Positions 35,313-43,817 of a DNA stretch of 64,000 nt are shown here, in pieces. How positions within the stretch are numbered: the stretch's first letter is position 1; each line of letters begins with the position of its first letter. This stretch comes from Micromonospora sp. WMMD1128 (GTDB lineage: Bacteria > Actinomycetota > Actinomycetes > Mycobacteriales > Micromonosporaceae): the NCBI RefSeq assembly GCF_027497235.1, contig NZ_CP114902.1, positions 2,307,501 through 2,371,500 on the forward strand. Reading direction: 5' to 3'. Both the position numbers and the translations under genes were made by a program. The notes below the pieces were generated by a model. The model saw only the letters and a program-made list of their open reading frames with translations, was not told where the DNA came from and ran no database searches.

Positions 35313-35998
35313 GAGGTGAACTCCCTCCGGACGTCGTCGATCATCGGCTCGTTGATCCGCAGGAGCGCCAGTACGACGAGCGCGGCGAGCAACGCGAGCG
35401 TCGCCTCGGACAGGACCGCGGTGACGCCGGCGACCGCGGCCAGCAGCACGGCGTTGCCGAACGTGACGCCCGGCCGGCGGACCAGGAAGTACAGGGCCAG
35501 CCGGACCGCGTCGCGGGTGCGGAAGTCGAACAGCGAGACGATCACCAGGGCGTTGACCCCGGCCAGGAGCACCCCCGCCCCGACCAGCGCCAGCGGCGCC
35601 GCCCACCAACCCGGTACGGCCGCGGCGGGCAGGTGGGCGAGGTTCACCGCGATGACGGCCAGCCACAGCAGCGTCGGGGCCCAGACCCGCAGCACGCCCG
35701 GCAGGTTGGCCCGGTAGGCCCGGCGGAACGCGGCGGCGGGGCGCAGGTCGGTCAGGTCGGGCCGCTGGTGGCGCAGGGTGTGCAGGGCGGCGGAGACGGC
35801 CGGGCCGACCGGCAGCAGCGCGACCGCGACCAGCGGGAGGTTGCTGGCGTCGCGGTCGAGCAGCACCAGCGCGACCAGCCCGGGCAGCACGCCGAGCAGT
35901 AGCCACAGCTCCACCGCGAGCAGCGTGTAGACGACCGCGGCGGCCCGCGACAACGGCCCGTCGCCGAACTCCCGCCGGCTGCCCGCCGCGTCGCTCAC
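35309..35998 (-). CDS. DUF624 (YesL-type) membrane protein
   Basis: Integral membrane protein of 229 residues with about five or six hydrophobic helices (for example AAAVVYTLLAVELWLLLGVL and FGNAVLLAAVAGVTAVL). DUF624 proteins are found beside LplA-type binding proteins and oligosaccharide permeases in plant-polysaccharide operons; function is not known, probably assistance to transport. GTG 35998 overlaps the GH39 stop by 4 bases and its own stop overlaps the GH67 start. The upstream part of its frame is a shadow of GH39. Confidence 0.8.
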   Translation of the reverse strand: MSDAAGSRREFGDGPLSRAAAVVYTLLAVELWLLLGVLPGLVALVLLDRDASNLPLVAVALLPVGPAVSAALHTLRHQRPDLTDLRPAAAFRRAYRANLPGVLRVWAPTLLWLAVIAVNLAHLPAAAVPGWWAAPLALVGAGVLLAGVNALVIVSLFDFRTRDAVRLALYFLVRRPGVTFGNAVLLAAVAGVTAVLSEATLALLAALVVLALLRINEPMIDDVRREFTS

Positions 35999-37557
35999 GG
36001 CCGCACCTCGGGCCCCGGGCCGGCCGGCGGGTCGTCGGTCGGGTCGTCGGTGGGGTCGAGCAGCCGGTCGTCCCACCACGGCGGGGTCTCGTCCACCACC
36101 GGGGTCAGCTCGACGAGGGTCACCTCGTGCCGGCCGAGGGTCAGGTCGAGGTCGACCCGCCCGGCGGTGACCGGCAGGGCCCGGTGGCTGCGGGCCGGCT
36201 CGGCGGTCTCCCGCAACACGTCGAGCTGCCGGGGACGGGGCGACTGCGGGCTGCCCAGCTCCCGCCAGGCCGCCCAGGCGTTGCCGGCGTCCTCGCTCAC
36301 CGACGACCGGAGCTGGAACGCCGACGCGGTGCCCGGCGGACCGAGCGGGACCGACAACGCGAGGGTGTGCCGCTCGGGCGCCGGCTCCCGGCCGGTGACG
36401 TCCACCGGCGCCCAGGCCAGCACCGCGACCCGGCCGTCCGGGTGGCGGGTGACGAGATGGTCCGGCCCGCGCGCCAGCACCGCGTCGCCGAGCCGGGCCA
36501 TGAAGGCGTACAGGTGGTAGGTGGGTTTCTTGACCTGCCGGTGGGTGAGCAGGCCGAAGCCGCCGTGCATCAGCGCGGTGGGGACGCCCGCCTCCTCGAA
36601 CACGTCGCTGAAGGTCCAGTACGAGAAGGAGTCGACCAGGTCCCCGCCGCCGGCCAGCACCGGCGCGAGGTAGGCGGCGTGGAAGGCGGTGTCGTGGATC
36701 GGGTTGTCCGGCCGGTAGGAGGAGTTGAACTCGGTGATGTGCACCGGGAGGTCGGCGAGCGCCGTCCCGGCCAGGTGCCGGCGGGGCGCGGCGAACTGGT
36801 CGAGCAACTCCGCCGCCGGGGCCAACGCCTGCCGGGTGCCGAACGGCACGTGCCGCGCCGGGCCGGAGGTGTAGGCGTGCCGGCTGACGAAGTCGACGGG
36901 CACCCCGCGGTCGGTGACGAACTCGGCGAACGGTTCCCACCACTCGTCGGCCCCGGGGGAGATGGCCGGGCCGCCGACCTGGAGCGCCGCGTCGACGTCC
37001 TTGACCGCGTGCGCCGACACCTCGTACAGGCGGTGGTAGGCGGCCCGGTCGGCGTCCTGCCAGAAGTCGGTCAGGTTGGGCTCGTTCCACACCTCGATCG
37101 GCCAGCCGCGTACCTCGTCGAGGCCGTACCTGTCGACCAGGTGGGCCACCGTGGCCCGGACCAGCTCGCCCCACTCGGTGAGGCTGCGCGGTGGCGTGAC
37201 GTTGCCCCGCCACCAGAACACCGTCTGCTCGCCGGAGGCGAGCGTCGAGGGCATGAAGCCCAGCTCCACGAAGGGCCGGATGCCCAGGTCGAGGTACGCG
37301 TCGACGACCTGGTCGAGGTACGTGAAGGCGTGCCGGACCCGGCGTTCGCCCCGGTGCTCGTACGGGCGGTGCACACCGACGCCGTCGCTGAGCAGGCCGT
37401 GCCCGCGGATGTGCCGGAAGCCGATCTCCCGCTGCACGAGGGCCAGCGAGTCCTGATAGTCGCGCCGAAGGGCCAGGTCGAACCGCCCGGTGCCGACGCA
37501 CGCGCGCCAGGCACCGGGCAGCCGGCCGGTGGGCCGCTCGGGAACGGTGACGCGCAT
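35995..37557 (-). CDS. GH39 beta-xylosidase
   Basis: Cytoplasmic glycosidase of 520 residues with the GH39 arrangement: FRHIRGHGLLSDGVGV at the N-terminus, acid/base Glu159 in WPIEVWNEPNLTDFW, nucleophile Glu276 in PVHITEFNSSYRP, and FSYWTFSDVFEEAG. A beta-sandwich C-terminus follows. It would shorten xylo-oligosaccharides from the non-reducing end. ATG 37557 overlaps the binding-protein stop by one base; an upstream in-frame start would add 33 residues that belong to the shadow of that gene. Confidence 0.9.
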   Translation of the reverse strand: MRVTVPERPTGRLPGAWRACVGTGRFDLALRRDYQDSLALVQREIGFRHIRGHGLLSDGVGVHRPYEHRGERRVRHAFTYLDQVVDAYLDLGIRPFVELGFMPSTLASGEQTVFWWRGNVTPPRSLTEWGELVRATVAHLVDRYGLDEVRGWPIEVWNEPNLTDFWQDADRAAYHRLYEVSAHAVKDVDAALQVGGPAISPGADEWWEPFAEFVTDRGVPVDFVSRHAYTSGPARHVPFGTRQALAPAAELLDQFAAPRRHLAGTALADLPVHITEFNSSYRPDNPIHDTAFHAAYLAPVLAGGGDLVDSFSYWTFSDVFEEAGVPTALMHGGFGLLTHRQVKKPTYHLYAFMARLGDAVLARGPDHLVTRHPDGRVAVLAWAPVDVTGREPAPERHTLALSVPLGPPGTASAFQLRSSVSEDAGNAWAAWRELGSPQSPRPRQLDVLRETAEPARSHRALPVTAGRVDLDLTLGRHEVTLVELTPVVDETPPWWDDRLLDPTDDPTDDPPAGPGPEVRP

Positions 37558-39200
37558 CAGCCGTGGTTCTTGCGGTACCGCTCGTACGCCTTGTTGACCA
37601 ACTCGGTGTACGCCTCCGCGTTCTTGCCCTTCAGCTCGGCGACGTAGGCGTCCCATTCACTCAGCGGCCGTTGGCCGAGGGCGAACTTCAGCGTGTTCGC
37701 GGTGACGTGGTCCTTCAGCGCGGTGGCCCACAGCGTGGTCTGCTCCTGCTCCTCGTCGCTGAGCGGCGCGGGCGGCGGGGTCACCCAGGGCGCGGGCTTG
37801 CGGGCGTTCATCTCCTTCTGGAACTCCAACTCCTCGGGGGAGAAGAACGACTGCACCAGGTCGAGCTTGCCGCCGTAGGCGAAGACGCCGTTGTAGAAGC
37901 CGAAGTCCTTCTGGAGGTGCTTGCTGCCGCTGGGGTTGAGCCCGAGCACGTCGACGTCCGGCGCGAGGGTGCGCTTGCCCGAGGCGTCCCGGGAGTACGT
38001 GGTGCCCTCGACGCCCCACTTGGCGAACTCCTCGCCGGCCTCGGAATACCAGAGCCAGTCGATGAACTGCATCATGGCCACGAAGTTCTTGCTGTCCCGG
38101 GCCTTGCTGGAGATCATCACGCCGTTCTCCAGCCGGCCCGCCGGATTGACCGGGCCGGCCGGACCGATCGGGAACATGATCTTTTTGAAGCGGGCGTTCG
38201 GGTTGAGCTTCGCGCTGTCCGGGCGGTAGTCGTTGACGATGGACTGCGCGTTGGCGCTGATCACGAACGACTTGCCGCTCGCGAGCTTCTGCCGGGCCTG
38301 GTCGTCGGTCTGGGTGAACGTCTCCGGGTCGAGCAATCCTTCGGCGACCAGTTTGTGGAGATACTCCACCACCTGACGCCACCGGTCCGAGCCGCCGGTG
38401 AAGACGTACTTCCCGGCGCTCTCGTCCCAGCTCGTCGGCTGGTAGTTCCAGCCGCCGCCCTGGAGGCCGTACGCGAGGGCGAGCATGTTCAGCAGGTTAC
38501 CGGCCGGGTTGGGCTTGCCGAACCGGTCGGAGAAGGGATAGAGGTCCGGGTGGGCCGCCTTCATCGCCTTGAGCATCGTGTAGACCTCGTCCCACGAGGT
38601 CGGCGCCGGGATGTTCAGCTGCTCCAGGACATCGGTGCGGACCGCGAGCGTGTAGTCCTGCCACGGCTTCTCGTGCAGGCCGGGCAGCAGGTAGAACTTG
38701 CCGTCCTCCTGCCGCAGCGTGTCCATCTCCGGCTGGAGGTTCCACTTCTCCAGCTTCTCCTTGAAGTGCGGCATCAGGTCGAGGTAGTCGCTGACCGGCA
38801 GGATGGCGCCGGAGGAGACGTACTGGTTCTCCTGCGGGTGGTAGGTCTTCGGGATGATGAGCGGGGCGTCGCCGGAGCCGACGAGCACGCTGCGCTTCTG
38901 CTCGTAGTCGCTGAGCGGGACCGCCACCGGGTCCAGCTTGACGTTCGTGCGCTTGGCCAGCTCGCTCCAGAACAACCAGTCGGTCTTGAGCGGATAGTTC
39001 GGGTGGTTGTTGTAGAGGATCGAGAAGGTGAGCGGCTCGGTGGCCGTGAACTGGTCCCCGACGCCGTACTTGTCCATCGCGCCCGCGCGGTTGCGGTCGA
39101 GGTCCTTCTTCTCGGGGGTGTCGTCGCCGCAACCGGCCAGGGAGACGACGGCGGCTGCGCCGGTGGCGAACAGCACCTGGCGTCGGGACAGCTGGACCAT
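37557..39200 (-). CDS. Oligosaccharide-binding lipoprotein (LplA-type)
   Basis: Large solute-binding protein of 547 residues, the size typical of LplA/AguE rather than of 430-residue sugar-binding proteins. Signal MVQLSRRQVLFATGAAAVVS has two arginines and ends in lipobox SLAGC. Body segments SYWTF are absent but LTFSILYNNHPNYPLKTDWLF and LPGLHEKPWQDYTLAVRTD are typical. Lower codon bias extremes (many Lys/Asn) reflect secretion rather than transfer. In this operon it probably binds methyl-glucuronoyl-xylo-oligosaccharides. Confidence 0.9.
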   Translation of the reverse strand: MVQLSRRQVLFATGAAAVVSLAGCGDDTPEKKDLDRNRAGAMDKYGVGDQFTATEPLTFSILYNNHPNYPLKTDWLFWSELAKRTNVKLDPVAVPLSDYEQKRSVLVGSGDAPLIIPKTYHPQENQYVSSGAILPVSDYLDLMPHFKEKLEKWNLQPEMDTLRQEDGKFYLLPGLHEKPWQDYTLAVRTDVLEQLNIPAPTSWDEVYTMLKAMKAAHPDLYPFSDRFGKPNPAGNLLNMLALAYGLQGGGWNYQPTSWDESAGKYVFTGGSDRWRQVVEYLHKLVAEGLLDPETFTQTDDQARQKLASGKSFVISANAQSIVNDYRPDSAKLNPNARFKKIMFPIGPAGPVNPAGRLENGVMISSKARDSKNFVAMMQFIDWLWYSEAGEEFAKWGVEGTTYSRDASGKRTLAPDVDVLGLNPSGSKHLQKDFGFYNGVFAYGGKLDLVQSFFSPEELEFQKEMNARKPAPWVTPPPAPLSDEEQEQTTLWATALKDHVTANTLKFALGQRPLSEWDAYVAELKGKNAEAYTELVNKAYERYRKNHG

Positions 39201-39236
39201 GGTGTTCCTTCCAGTGGTGGGCTGGTGCGTGCGCGG

Positions 39237-40163
39237 CTATCCCTTGACGGCGCCGAGCATGATTCCGGAGACGAAATAGCGCTGGATGAACGGATAGACC
39301 GCGAGGATCGGCAGGACCGTCAGCACGATGGTCACGGACTGGATGGTGGCGGCGGACTGCACGACGTCGCTGGCGCTGCCGAGGCCGCCGCCGGTCTGCG
39401 TGGCGTCGGTCGCGCCGGCCAGGAGGTTGCGGAGATAGACGGTCACCGGGAGCAGGTCCTGCCGGTCCATGTAGAGGAACGCGGCGAACCACGAGTTCCA
39501 GAACGAGACGGCGTAGAACAGGACCATGGTGGCGACCATCGCCTTGGACAGGGGCAGGACGATCCGCAGCAGCGTGCCGTACGTGTTCAGCCCGTCGACC
39601 GCGGCGGCCTCCTCCAACTCGACCGGCAGGCTCTCGAAGAACGCCTTCATCACCAGCAGGTTGAACACGTTGATGGCGTTCGGCAGCGCGATCGCCCAGA
39701 CGGTGTTCTTCAGCCCGAGGCTGGTGACCAGGACGTAGTTGGGGATCAGGCCGCCGGTGAAGAACATGGTGAACACGGCGATCCCGACCAGCGCGGTCCG
39801 GCCCCGCAGGTGCTTCTTCGACAGCACGTACGCGTAGCAGGTGGTCAGCACGACGGAGATGAGCGTGGCGACCACGGTGTAGAAGACGGTGTTGCGGTAG
39901 CTGACCCAGAACGTCGGGTCGGACATCACCACCCGGTAGGCGGTGAGGTTGAAGCCGCGCGGCACCAGATTGACCTCACCCGCGACGATGTACGCGTTGT
40001 CGCTGAGCGACCGGGCCACGATGGTGAGGAACGGATACAGGGTGATCACCACGACGCCGGTCAGGACGACGGCGTTGACCGCCTGGAAGATCCGGTAGCC
40101 CCGGGTGGGCCGGGGACCCCGCGGCCGGCTCGCCCGCCCCCGTGCGCGGGCGGCCGTGGTCAC
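39237..40163 (-). CDS. ABC transporter permease (LplC-type)
   Basis: Membrane permease of 308 residues with six helices, coupling loop EAAAVDGLNTYGTLLRIVLP and the family ending YFVSGIMLGAVKG. GTG 40163 overlaps the stop of the upstream permease (GTGA); a second GTG lies one codon earlier. With the LplB-type permease it forms the channel for aldouronates; the energising ATPase is not in the operon. Confidence 0.9.
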   Translation of the reverse strand: MTTAARARGRASRPRGPRPTRGYRIFQAVNAVVLTGVVVITLYPFLTIVARSLSDNAYIVAGEVNLVPRGFNLTAYRVVMSDPTFWVSYRNTVFYTVVATLISVVLTTCYAYVLSKKHLRGRTALVGIAVFTMFFTGGLIPNYVLVTSLGLKNTVWAIALPNAINVFNLLVMKAFFESLPVELEEAAAVDGLNTYGTLLRIVLPLSKAMVATMVLFYAVSFWNSWFAAFLYMDRQDLLPVTVYLRNLLAGATDATQTGGGLGSASDVVQSAATIQSVTIVLTVLPILAVYPFIQRYFVSGIMLGAVKG

Positions 40164-41149
40164 CACAGGCTCGTCCCCACCGTGCGTCGCGAGATCGCGT
40201 TCGCGGACAGCACGAGCGTCAGCCCGATCACGGCCTCGAACAGGCCGATCGCGGCGGCGTAGCTCAGGTTGCCGGAGACGATGCCCACCCGGTAGAGGTA
40301 CGTGGAGATCACGTCCGCGGTCGGGTAGGTGAGCGGGTTGTAGAGCAACAGGATCTTCTCGAAGCCGACCGCCATGAACGTGCCGATGTTGAGGATGAGC
40401 AGCGTCATCATCGTCGGCCGGATGCCGGGCAGCGTGACGTGCCAGGTCTGCCGCCACCGGTTGGCGCCGTCTATCCGGGCCGCTTCGTAGAGGTCGCCGT
40501 CGATGGTGGTGAGCGCGGCGAGGTAGAGGATGGTGCCCCAACCCACGGTCTGCCAGACCTCGGACGACACGTAGATCGTGCGGAACCAGTCGGCCTGCTG
40601 GAGGAACTGGACCGGTTTCCCGCCCACGGCGCCGACCATCTGGTTGACCGTGCCGTCCACCGACAGCAACTGCATGACCATGGCGGCCACGATCACGATC
40701 GACAGGAAGTGCGGCAGGTAGGACACCGACTGGACGAATCGCTTGAGGACGCGGCTGCGGACCTCGTTGAGCAGCAGCGCGAGCACGATCGGCAGCGGGA
40801 AGCAGAACAGCAGGGTCAGCGCGCCCAGCACGAGTGTGTTGGTGAAGACGTTCCAGAACGTGGGGTCGGTGAAGAACAGCCGGAAGTAGCGCAGGCCGGT
40901 CCAGTATTCGCCGAACAGGCTGCCGCCGGGCTGGAAGCGCCGGAAGGCGATCACGTTGCCGAGCATCGGCAGGTAGCGGAAGGTCAGGAAGAACAGCAGC
41001 GGCCCGACCGCCAGCGAGTAGAGCTGCCAGTCCCGGCGCAGGGCCCGCCGCCAGGGCGGACGCCCGGGCCGGCGGCCGGGGGCGCGCGTCGTCCGGGGCG
41101 ACGTGCCGGGCCGCGCCTCGGGCGACGGCCGCACGGTTTCGGACAACAC
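40160..41149 (-). CDS. ABC transporter permease (LplB-type)
   Basis: First gene of the aldouronate operon, 329 residues: a Pro/Arg-rich cytoplasmic N-terminus of about 40 residues, then six membrane helices and the coupling loop EAARIDGANRWRQTWHVTLP. Two GTG codons are possible; the one at 41149 has GGAGG six bases before it, while the outer one (41155) would overlap that site. Divergent from the acetyl xylan esterase gene, with which it shares a short A+T-richer promoter region. Confidence 0.88.
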   Translation of the reverse strand: MLSETVRPSPEARPGTSPRTTRAPGRRPGRPPWRRALRRDWQLYSLAVGPLLFFLTFRYLPMLGNVIAFRRFQPGGSLFGEYWTGLRYFRLFFTDPTFWNVFTNTLVLGALTLLFCFPLPIVLALLLNEVRSRVLKRFVQSVSYLPHFLSIVIVAAMVMQLLSVDGTVNQMVGAVGGKPVQFLQQADWFRTIYVSSEVWQTVGWGTILYLAALTTIDGDLYEAARIDGANRWRQTWHVTLPGIRPTMMTLLILNIGTFMAVGFEKILLLYNPLTYPTADVISTYLYRVGIVSGNLSYAAAIGLFEAVIGLTLVLSANAISRRTVGTSLW

Positions 41150-41182
41150 CCGCACCCTCCTGACCGGAGCGCGCGACCGATA

Positions 41183-41229
41183 CTTTCCGGTAATGCCCCG
41201 TAAGCCTTTCGGAAATTTATGGGTATCGT
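41183..41229. promoter_or_regulatory. Divergent promoter region of xylan genes
   Basis: This A+T-richer stretch between the LplB-type permease and the esterase holds CTTTCCGG (41183-41190) and CTTTCGGAA (41206-41214), similar to the GAAA/TTTC sites of xylan regulons in actinomycetes. TATCGT at 41224-41229 ends seven bases before GTG 41237, fitting a leaderless esterase transcript. Confidence 0.4.
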
Positions 41230-41236
41230 CGTCAGC

Positions 41237-42256
41237 GTGTCAAGAGCGTCGATCGATCTCTCCCCGGACCAACTCCGGCGCGACCCGCCGACGGTCGCCG
41301 AGCCCGCCGACTTCGACCGGTTCTGGCAAGCCGCCCTCGCCGACGCGGCGGCCACGCCGGTCCTCGTCGACGTCCGGCCGGAGCCCACCGACCTGCGGCT
41401 GGTCGACGTGTGGGACGTGACGTTCGCCGGCTTCGCGGGCGAACCGGTCCGGGCCTGGTACACCCGTCCCGCGGGCGTGCCCGCGCCACTGGCGACGGTG
41501 GTCGAGTACGCCGGCTACGGCCGTGGCCGGGGCCTGCCGGGCGAGCGGCTGACCTGGCCGGTGGCCGGATACGCCCACCTGCTCGTGGACAACCGTGGAC
41601 AGGCCGGCCTGTACGCCTCCGGGGACACCCCGGATCCGCACGCCGCGCCCGGCGGTCCCACCATCGCCACCCGGGGCATCCTGACCCCGGAGGACTACCA
41701 CTACCGCCGCCTGATCACGGACGCGGTCCGCGCGGTCGACGCGGCCCGCGCCCTGCCCGGCGTCGACCCGACCCGCGTCGTCGCGGTCGGCAACAGCCAG
41801 GGCGGCGGGCTCGCGCTCGCGGTGGCGGGTCTCGTCGGCGGCCTGGCCGCGCTGCTTGTCACCGCCCCGTTCCTGTGCGACATCCAGCGGGCCATCGAGC
41901 TGACCGACGCCTCGCCCTACGGTGAGATCGGCCGGTATCTCGCCGTGCACCGCGAGGCGGAGGAGGCGGTGCGGCGCACCCTGTCCTACGTCGAGGGCGT
42001 CACCTTCGCCCGGCGGGCCACCGCGCCGGCGCACTTCGGGATCGGTCTGCGGGACACCGTCTGCCCGCCGAGCGGCGGTCTCGCGGCGTACGACCAGTAC
42101 GGCGTGTCCGCCGGGGGAGCGGACCGACCGGCCCGGGAGCTGCACACCTACCCGTTCAACGGCCACGAGGGCGGGGAGGCCGTGCATGTCCGGCGCCAAC
42201 TGCGCTGGCTCGGCGCGGTGCTCCGGTCCCCGGTCGGAGCGGTGTCCGCCGGCTGA
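41237..42256 (+). CDS. CE7 acetyl xylan esterase/cephalosporin deacetylase
   Basis: Cytoplasmic CE7 esterase of 339 residues removing acetyl groups from imported xylo-oligosaccharides. Catalytic Ser187 is in VVAVGNSQGGGLAL; the family's RGQ motif is in LLVDNRGQAG; Asp lies in GIGLRDTVCPPS and His in YPFNGHEGGEA. I chose GTG 41237 because a TATCGT box ends seven bases before it and no Shine-Dalgarno is visible; an ATG six codons upstream (41219) is the alternative. Divergent from the aldouronate operon and probably co-regulated with it. Confidence 0.9.
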   Translation: MSRASIDLSPDQLRRDPPTVAEPADFDRFWQAALADAAATPVLVDVRPEPTDLRLVDVWDVTFAGFAGEPVRAWYTRPAGVPAPLATVVEYAGYGRGRGLPGERLTWPVAGYAHLLVDNRGQAGLYASGDTPDPHAAPGGPTIATRGILTPEDYHYRRLITDAVRAVDAARALPGVDPTRVVAVGNSQGGGLALAVAGLVGGLAALLVTAPFLCDIQRAIELTDASPYGEIGRYLAVHREAEEAVRRTLSYVEGVTFARRATAPAHFGIGLRDTVCPPSGGLAAYDQYGVSAGGADRPARELHTYPFNGHEGGEAVHVRRQLRWLGAVLRSPVGAVSAG

Positions 42257-42260
42257 CGTG

Positions 42261-42306
42261 CCACGCCGGCCCCGACCGCGCGGGGGAGCGGTCGGGGCCG
42301 GCGTGG
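42261..42306. terminator. Bidirectional hairpin terminator
   Basis: CCACGCCGGCCCCGACCG (42261-42278) pairs perfectly over 18 bases with 42289-42306 around a 10-base loop, four bases after the esterase stop. It lies between convergent genes and should end both transcripts. Confidence 0.9.
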
Positions 42307-42329
42307 TGGTGCGGGTCAGGCGTGGGGGG

Positions 42330-43631
42330 TCACTGGGCCAGCAGCCAGCGCAGGATGGTGCGGTCCTCGTAGGTGGGCGCGGCGGCGAGGTGGTGATCCG
42401 GCTCGTAGAACGCCGAGTCGGCGTACTCGGTGTACTTGACCAGGGCGTTGGCCTGGGCCGGGGTCTTGCCCAGGGCGATGTACGCGTTCCAGATCCGGTT
42501 GTAGGAGGCCTGCCCGGTGGTGACCACGTTGAGCAGGTGGTCGTGCGTGCCGTGGGTGACCCAGACCGGTGTGGCCGAGGCGGCGATGGCGGTGGCCTGC
42601 GCCTCGCTGGCACCGAAGCCGCCGGTGATCAGCGCGCCGTCGAAGAGCCCGGGGTGGGTGGCGAGCGCCGACCAGGCGAGGGTCGAGCCGTACGACACCG
42701 TGGACGCGTAGATCCGGTCCTGGTCCACCGCGAACTGCCCGGTGAAGGCGGTGAGCAGCTCGACCATGACCTCCGCCTGGGCGGCGGCGGTGCCGACCCG
42801 CTGGTTCTGCGGCGCCAGCACGATGACGTCCTCGGTGCTGCCGGTCCACTCCTCCTGGAGCCAGGCGGTGGCGGGAATGTCCGCGGCGACCTGGACGCCC
42901 TCGTTGCTTCCGTTGAAGCCCATGCCCTGCCCGGGCAGGATCACCACGACCGGATACCGCTTGGCCGGGTCGTAGCCCTTGGGCAGGTGGTAGGCGTAGG
43001 GGATCATCGTGCCGCCGGTGGTGGTGAACCGCTTGTAGACGAAGTCGTCGGCGAGCAGGTTGACGGCGGGTCGGGTGGGTCCGTGGGCCTTGGTGGAGCC
43101 GGCGGCCAGGCGGGGGCCGTTCCCCTTGCCCTTGCCTGGCTGGGCGTGGACGTCCTTCTTCTGCGTGACCCGCGTCTGGAGGTCCTTGTTGATCGTCACG
43201 AAGTTGCCGGTCGCCATGACGGTGTTCCCGCCCGGGTCCCGCTTGTCGAGTTCGATGACGACGAACCTGCCGCGGTCGGACTGCCGGTCCCCGTTCAGGC
43301 TCGGCGTGTCGTTGGTGTAGACGGCGGTGATGGTGCGGTCCGCTCGCTTGGCCGGGTCGGTGAGGTCCGCGACCGGGTTGAAGCGGAAGTTGTAGAGGCT
43401 GTCCGAGACGGTGTAGGTGTCCTCGTCCAGGGTCCGCGGGTTCACCGTCGCCGAGTACTCGACGGCGACGGCCGTGACCTTCTGACCGTAGGACAGGATC
43501 TGCGTGATCGGGATGACGTTCCGGATTCCGTCGCCGTGCCCGCCGGGCGGCTTGGCGACGGCGCTGCCGGGGGCGATCAGGGCCACGCCGGCGATGACGG
43601 CCGCCCCGCTCAGGAATGCTCGCTTCGACAC
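42330..43631 (-). CDS. Secreted alpha/beta-hydrolase esterase
   Basis: A 433-residue exported protein: signal peptide (MSKRAFLSGAAVIAGVALI to GSAVA), an N-terminal beta-rich region (about 30-200), then an alpha/beta hydrolase domain with PVVVILPGQGMGFNGSNEG, nucleophile region RIYASTVSYGSTLAWS and late GTHDHLL and DHHLAAAP. The elbow reads T-V-S-Y-G-S instead of G-x-S-x-G. It resembles secreted polyhydroxybutyrate-depolymerase-like or feruloyl-type esterases; substrate not assigned. GTG 43631 has GGAGGGA six bases upstream. Neighbour of xylan genes, so an esterase for plant cell wall is plausible. Confidence 0.75.
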   Translation of the reverse strand: MSKRAFLSGAAVIAGVALIAPGSAVAKPPGGHGDGIRNVIPITQILSYGQKVTAVAVEYSATVNPRTLDEDTYTVSDSLYNFRFNPVADLTDPAKRADRTITAVYTNDTPSLNGDRQSDRGRFVVIELDKRDPGGNTVMATGNFVTINKDLQTRVTQKKDVHAQPGKGKGNGPRLAAGSTKAHGPTRPAVNLLADDFVYKRFTTTGGTMIPYAYHLPKGYDPAKRYPVVVILPGQGMGFNGSNEGVQVAADIPATAWLQEEWTGSTEDVIVLAPQNQRVGTAAAQAEVMVELLTAFTGQFAVDQDRIYASTVSYGSTLAWSALATHPGLFDGALITGGFGASEAQATAIAASATPVWVTHGTHDHLLNVVTTGQASYNRIWNAYIALGKTPAQANALVKYTEYADSAFYEPDHHLAAAPTYEDRTILRWLLAQ

Positions 43632-43745
43632 TGCTGGTCCCTCCGATCGGTGCGCGCCGCTTCGGGAAGGGGGCGCCCTGGCAGGGACGGTACGCAACAC
43701 CCCAGAAACAATCAATAGACGAAAAGGGCCTGGTCAGGCCGCTTT

Positions 43746-43769
43746 ATTTACGACGAAGTTGTCGTAAAT
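43746..43769. promoter_or_regulatory. Inverted-repeat operator before the ROK gene
   Basis: Perfect 9-bp arms ATTTACGAC and GTCGTAAAT are separated by GAAGTT, 48 bases before the ROK start and in an A+T-rich patch unusual for this genome. It probably binds the ROK protein itself and may also control the divergent esterase. A short GGCCTG-GT-CAGGCC palindrome sits just before it (43727-43740). Confidence 0.6.
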
Positions 43770-43817
43770 GGAGGCTGGCGATAGCGCCATTCCGGTGGAG
43801 CAGCTATAAATGCGGCT

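Noticed and set aside
37563..40262. 899-residue frame on the plus strand opposite the binding-protein and permease genes
   Set aside because: It is the mirror frame of three well-supported minus-strand genes; its composition (Val, Leu, Arg, Glu, Gly-rich) is the antisense pattern of G+C-rich codons and no domain is visible.
41150..41236. Possible small RNA or riboswitch between the divergent xylan genes
   Set aside because: Only 70-90 bases with promoter-like elements; no conserved riboswitch structure seen.
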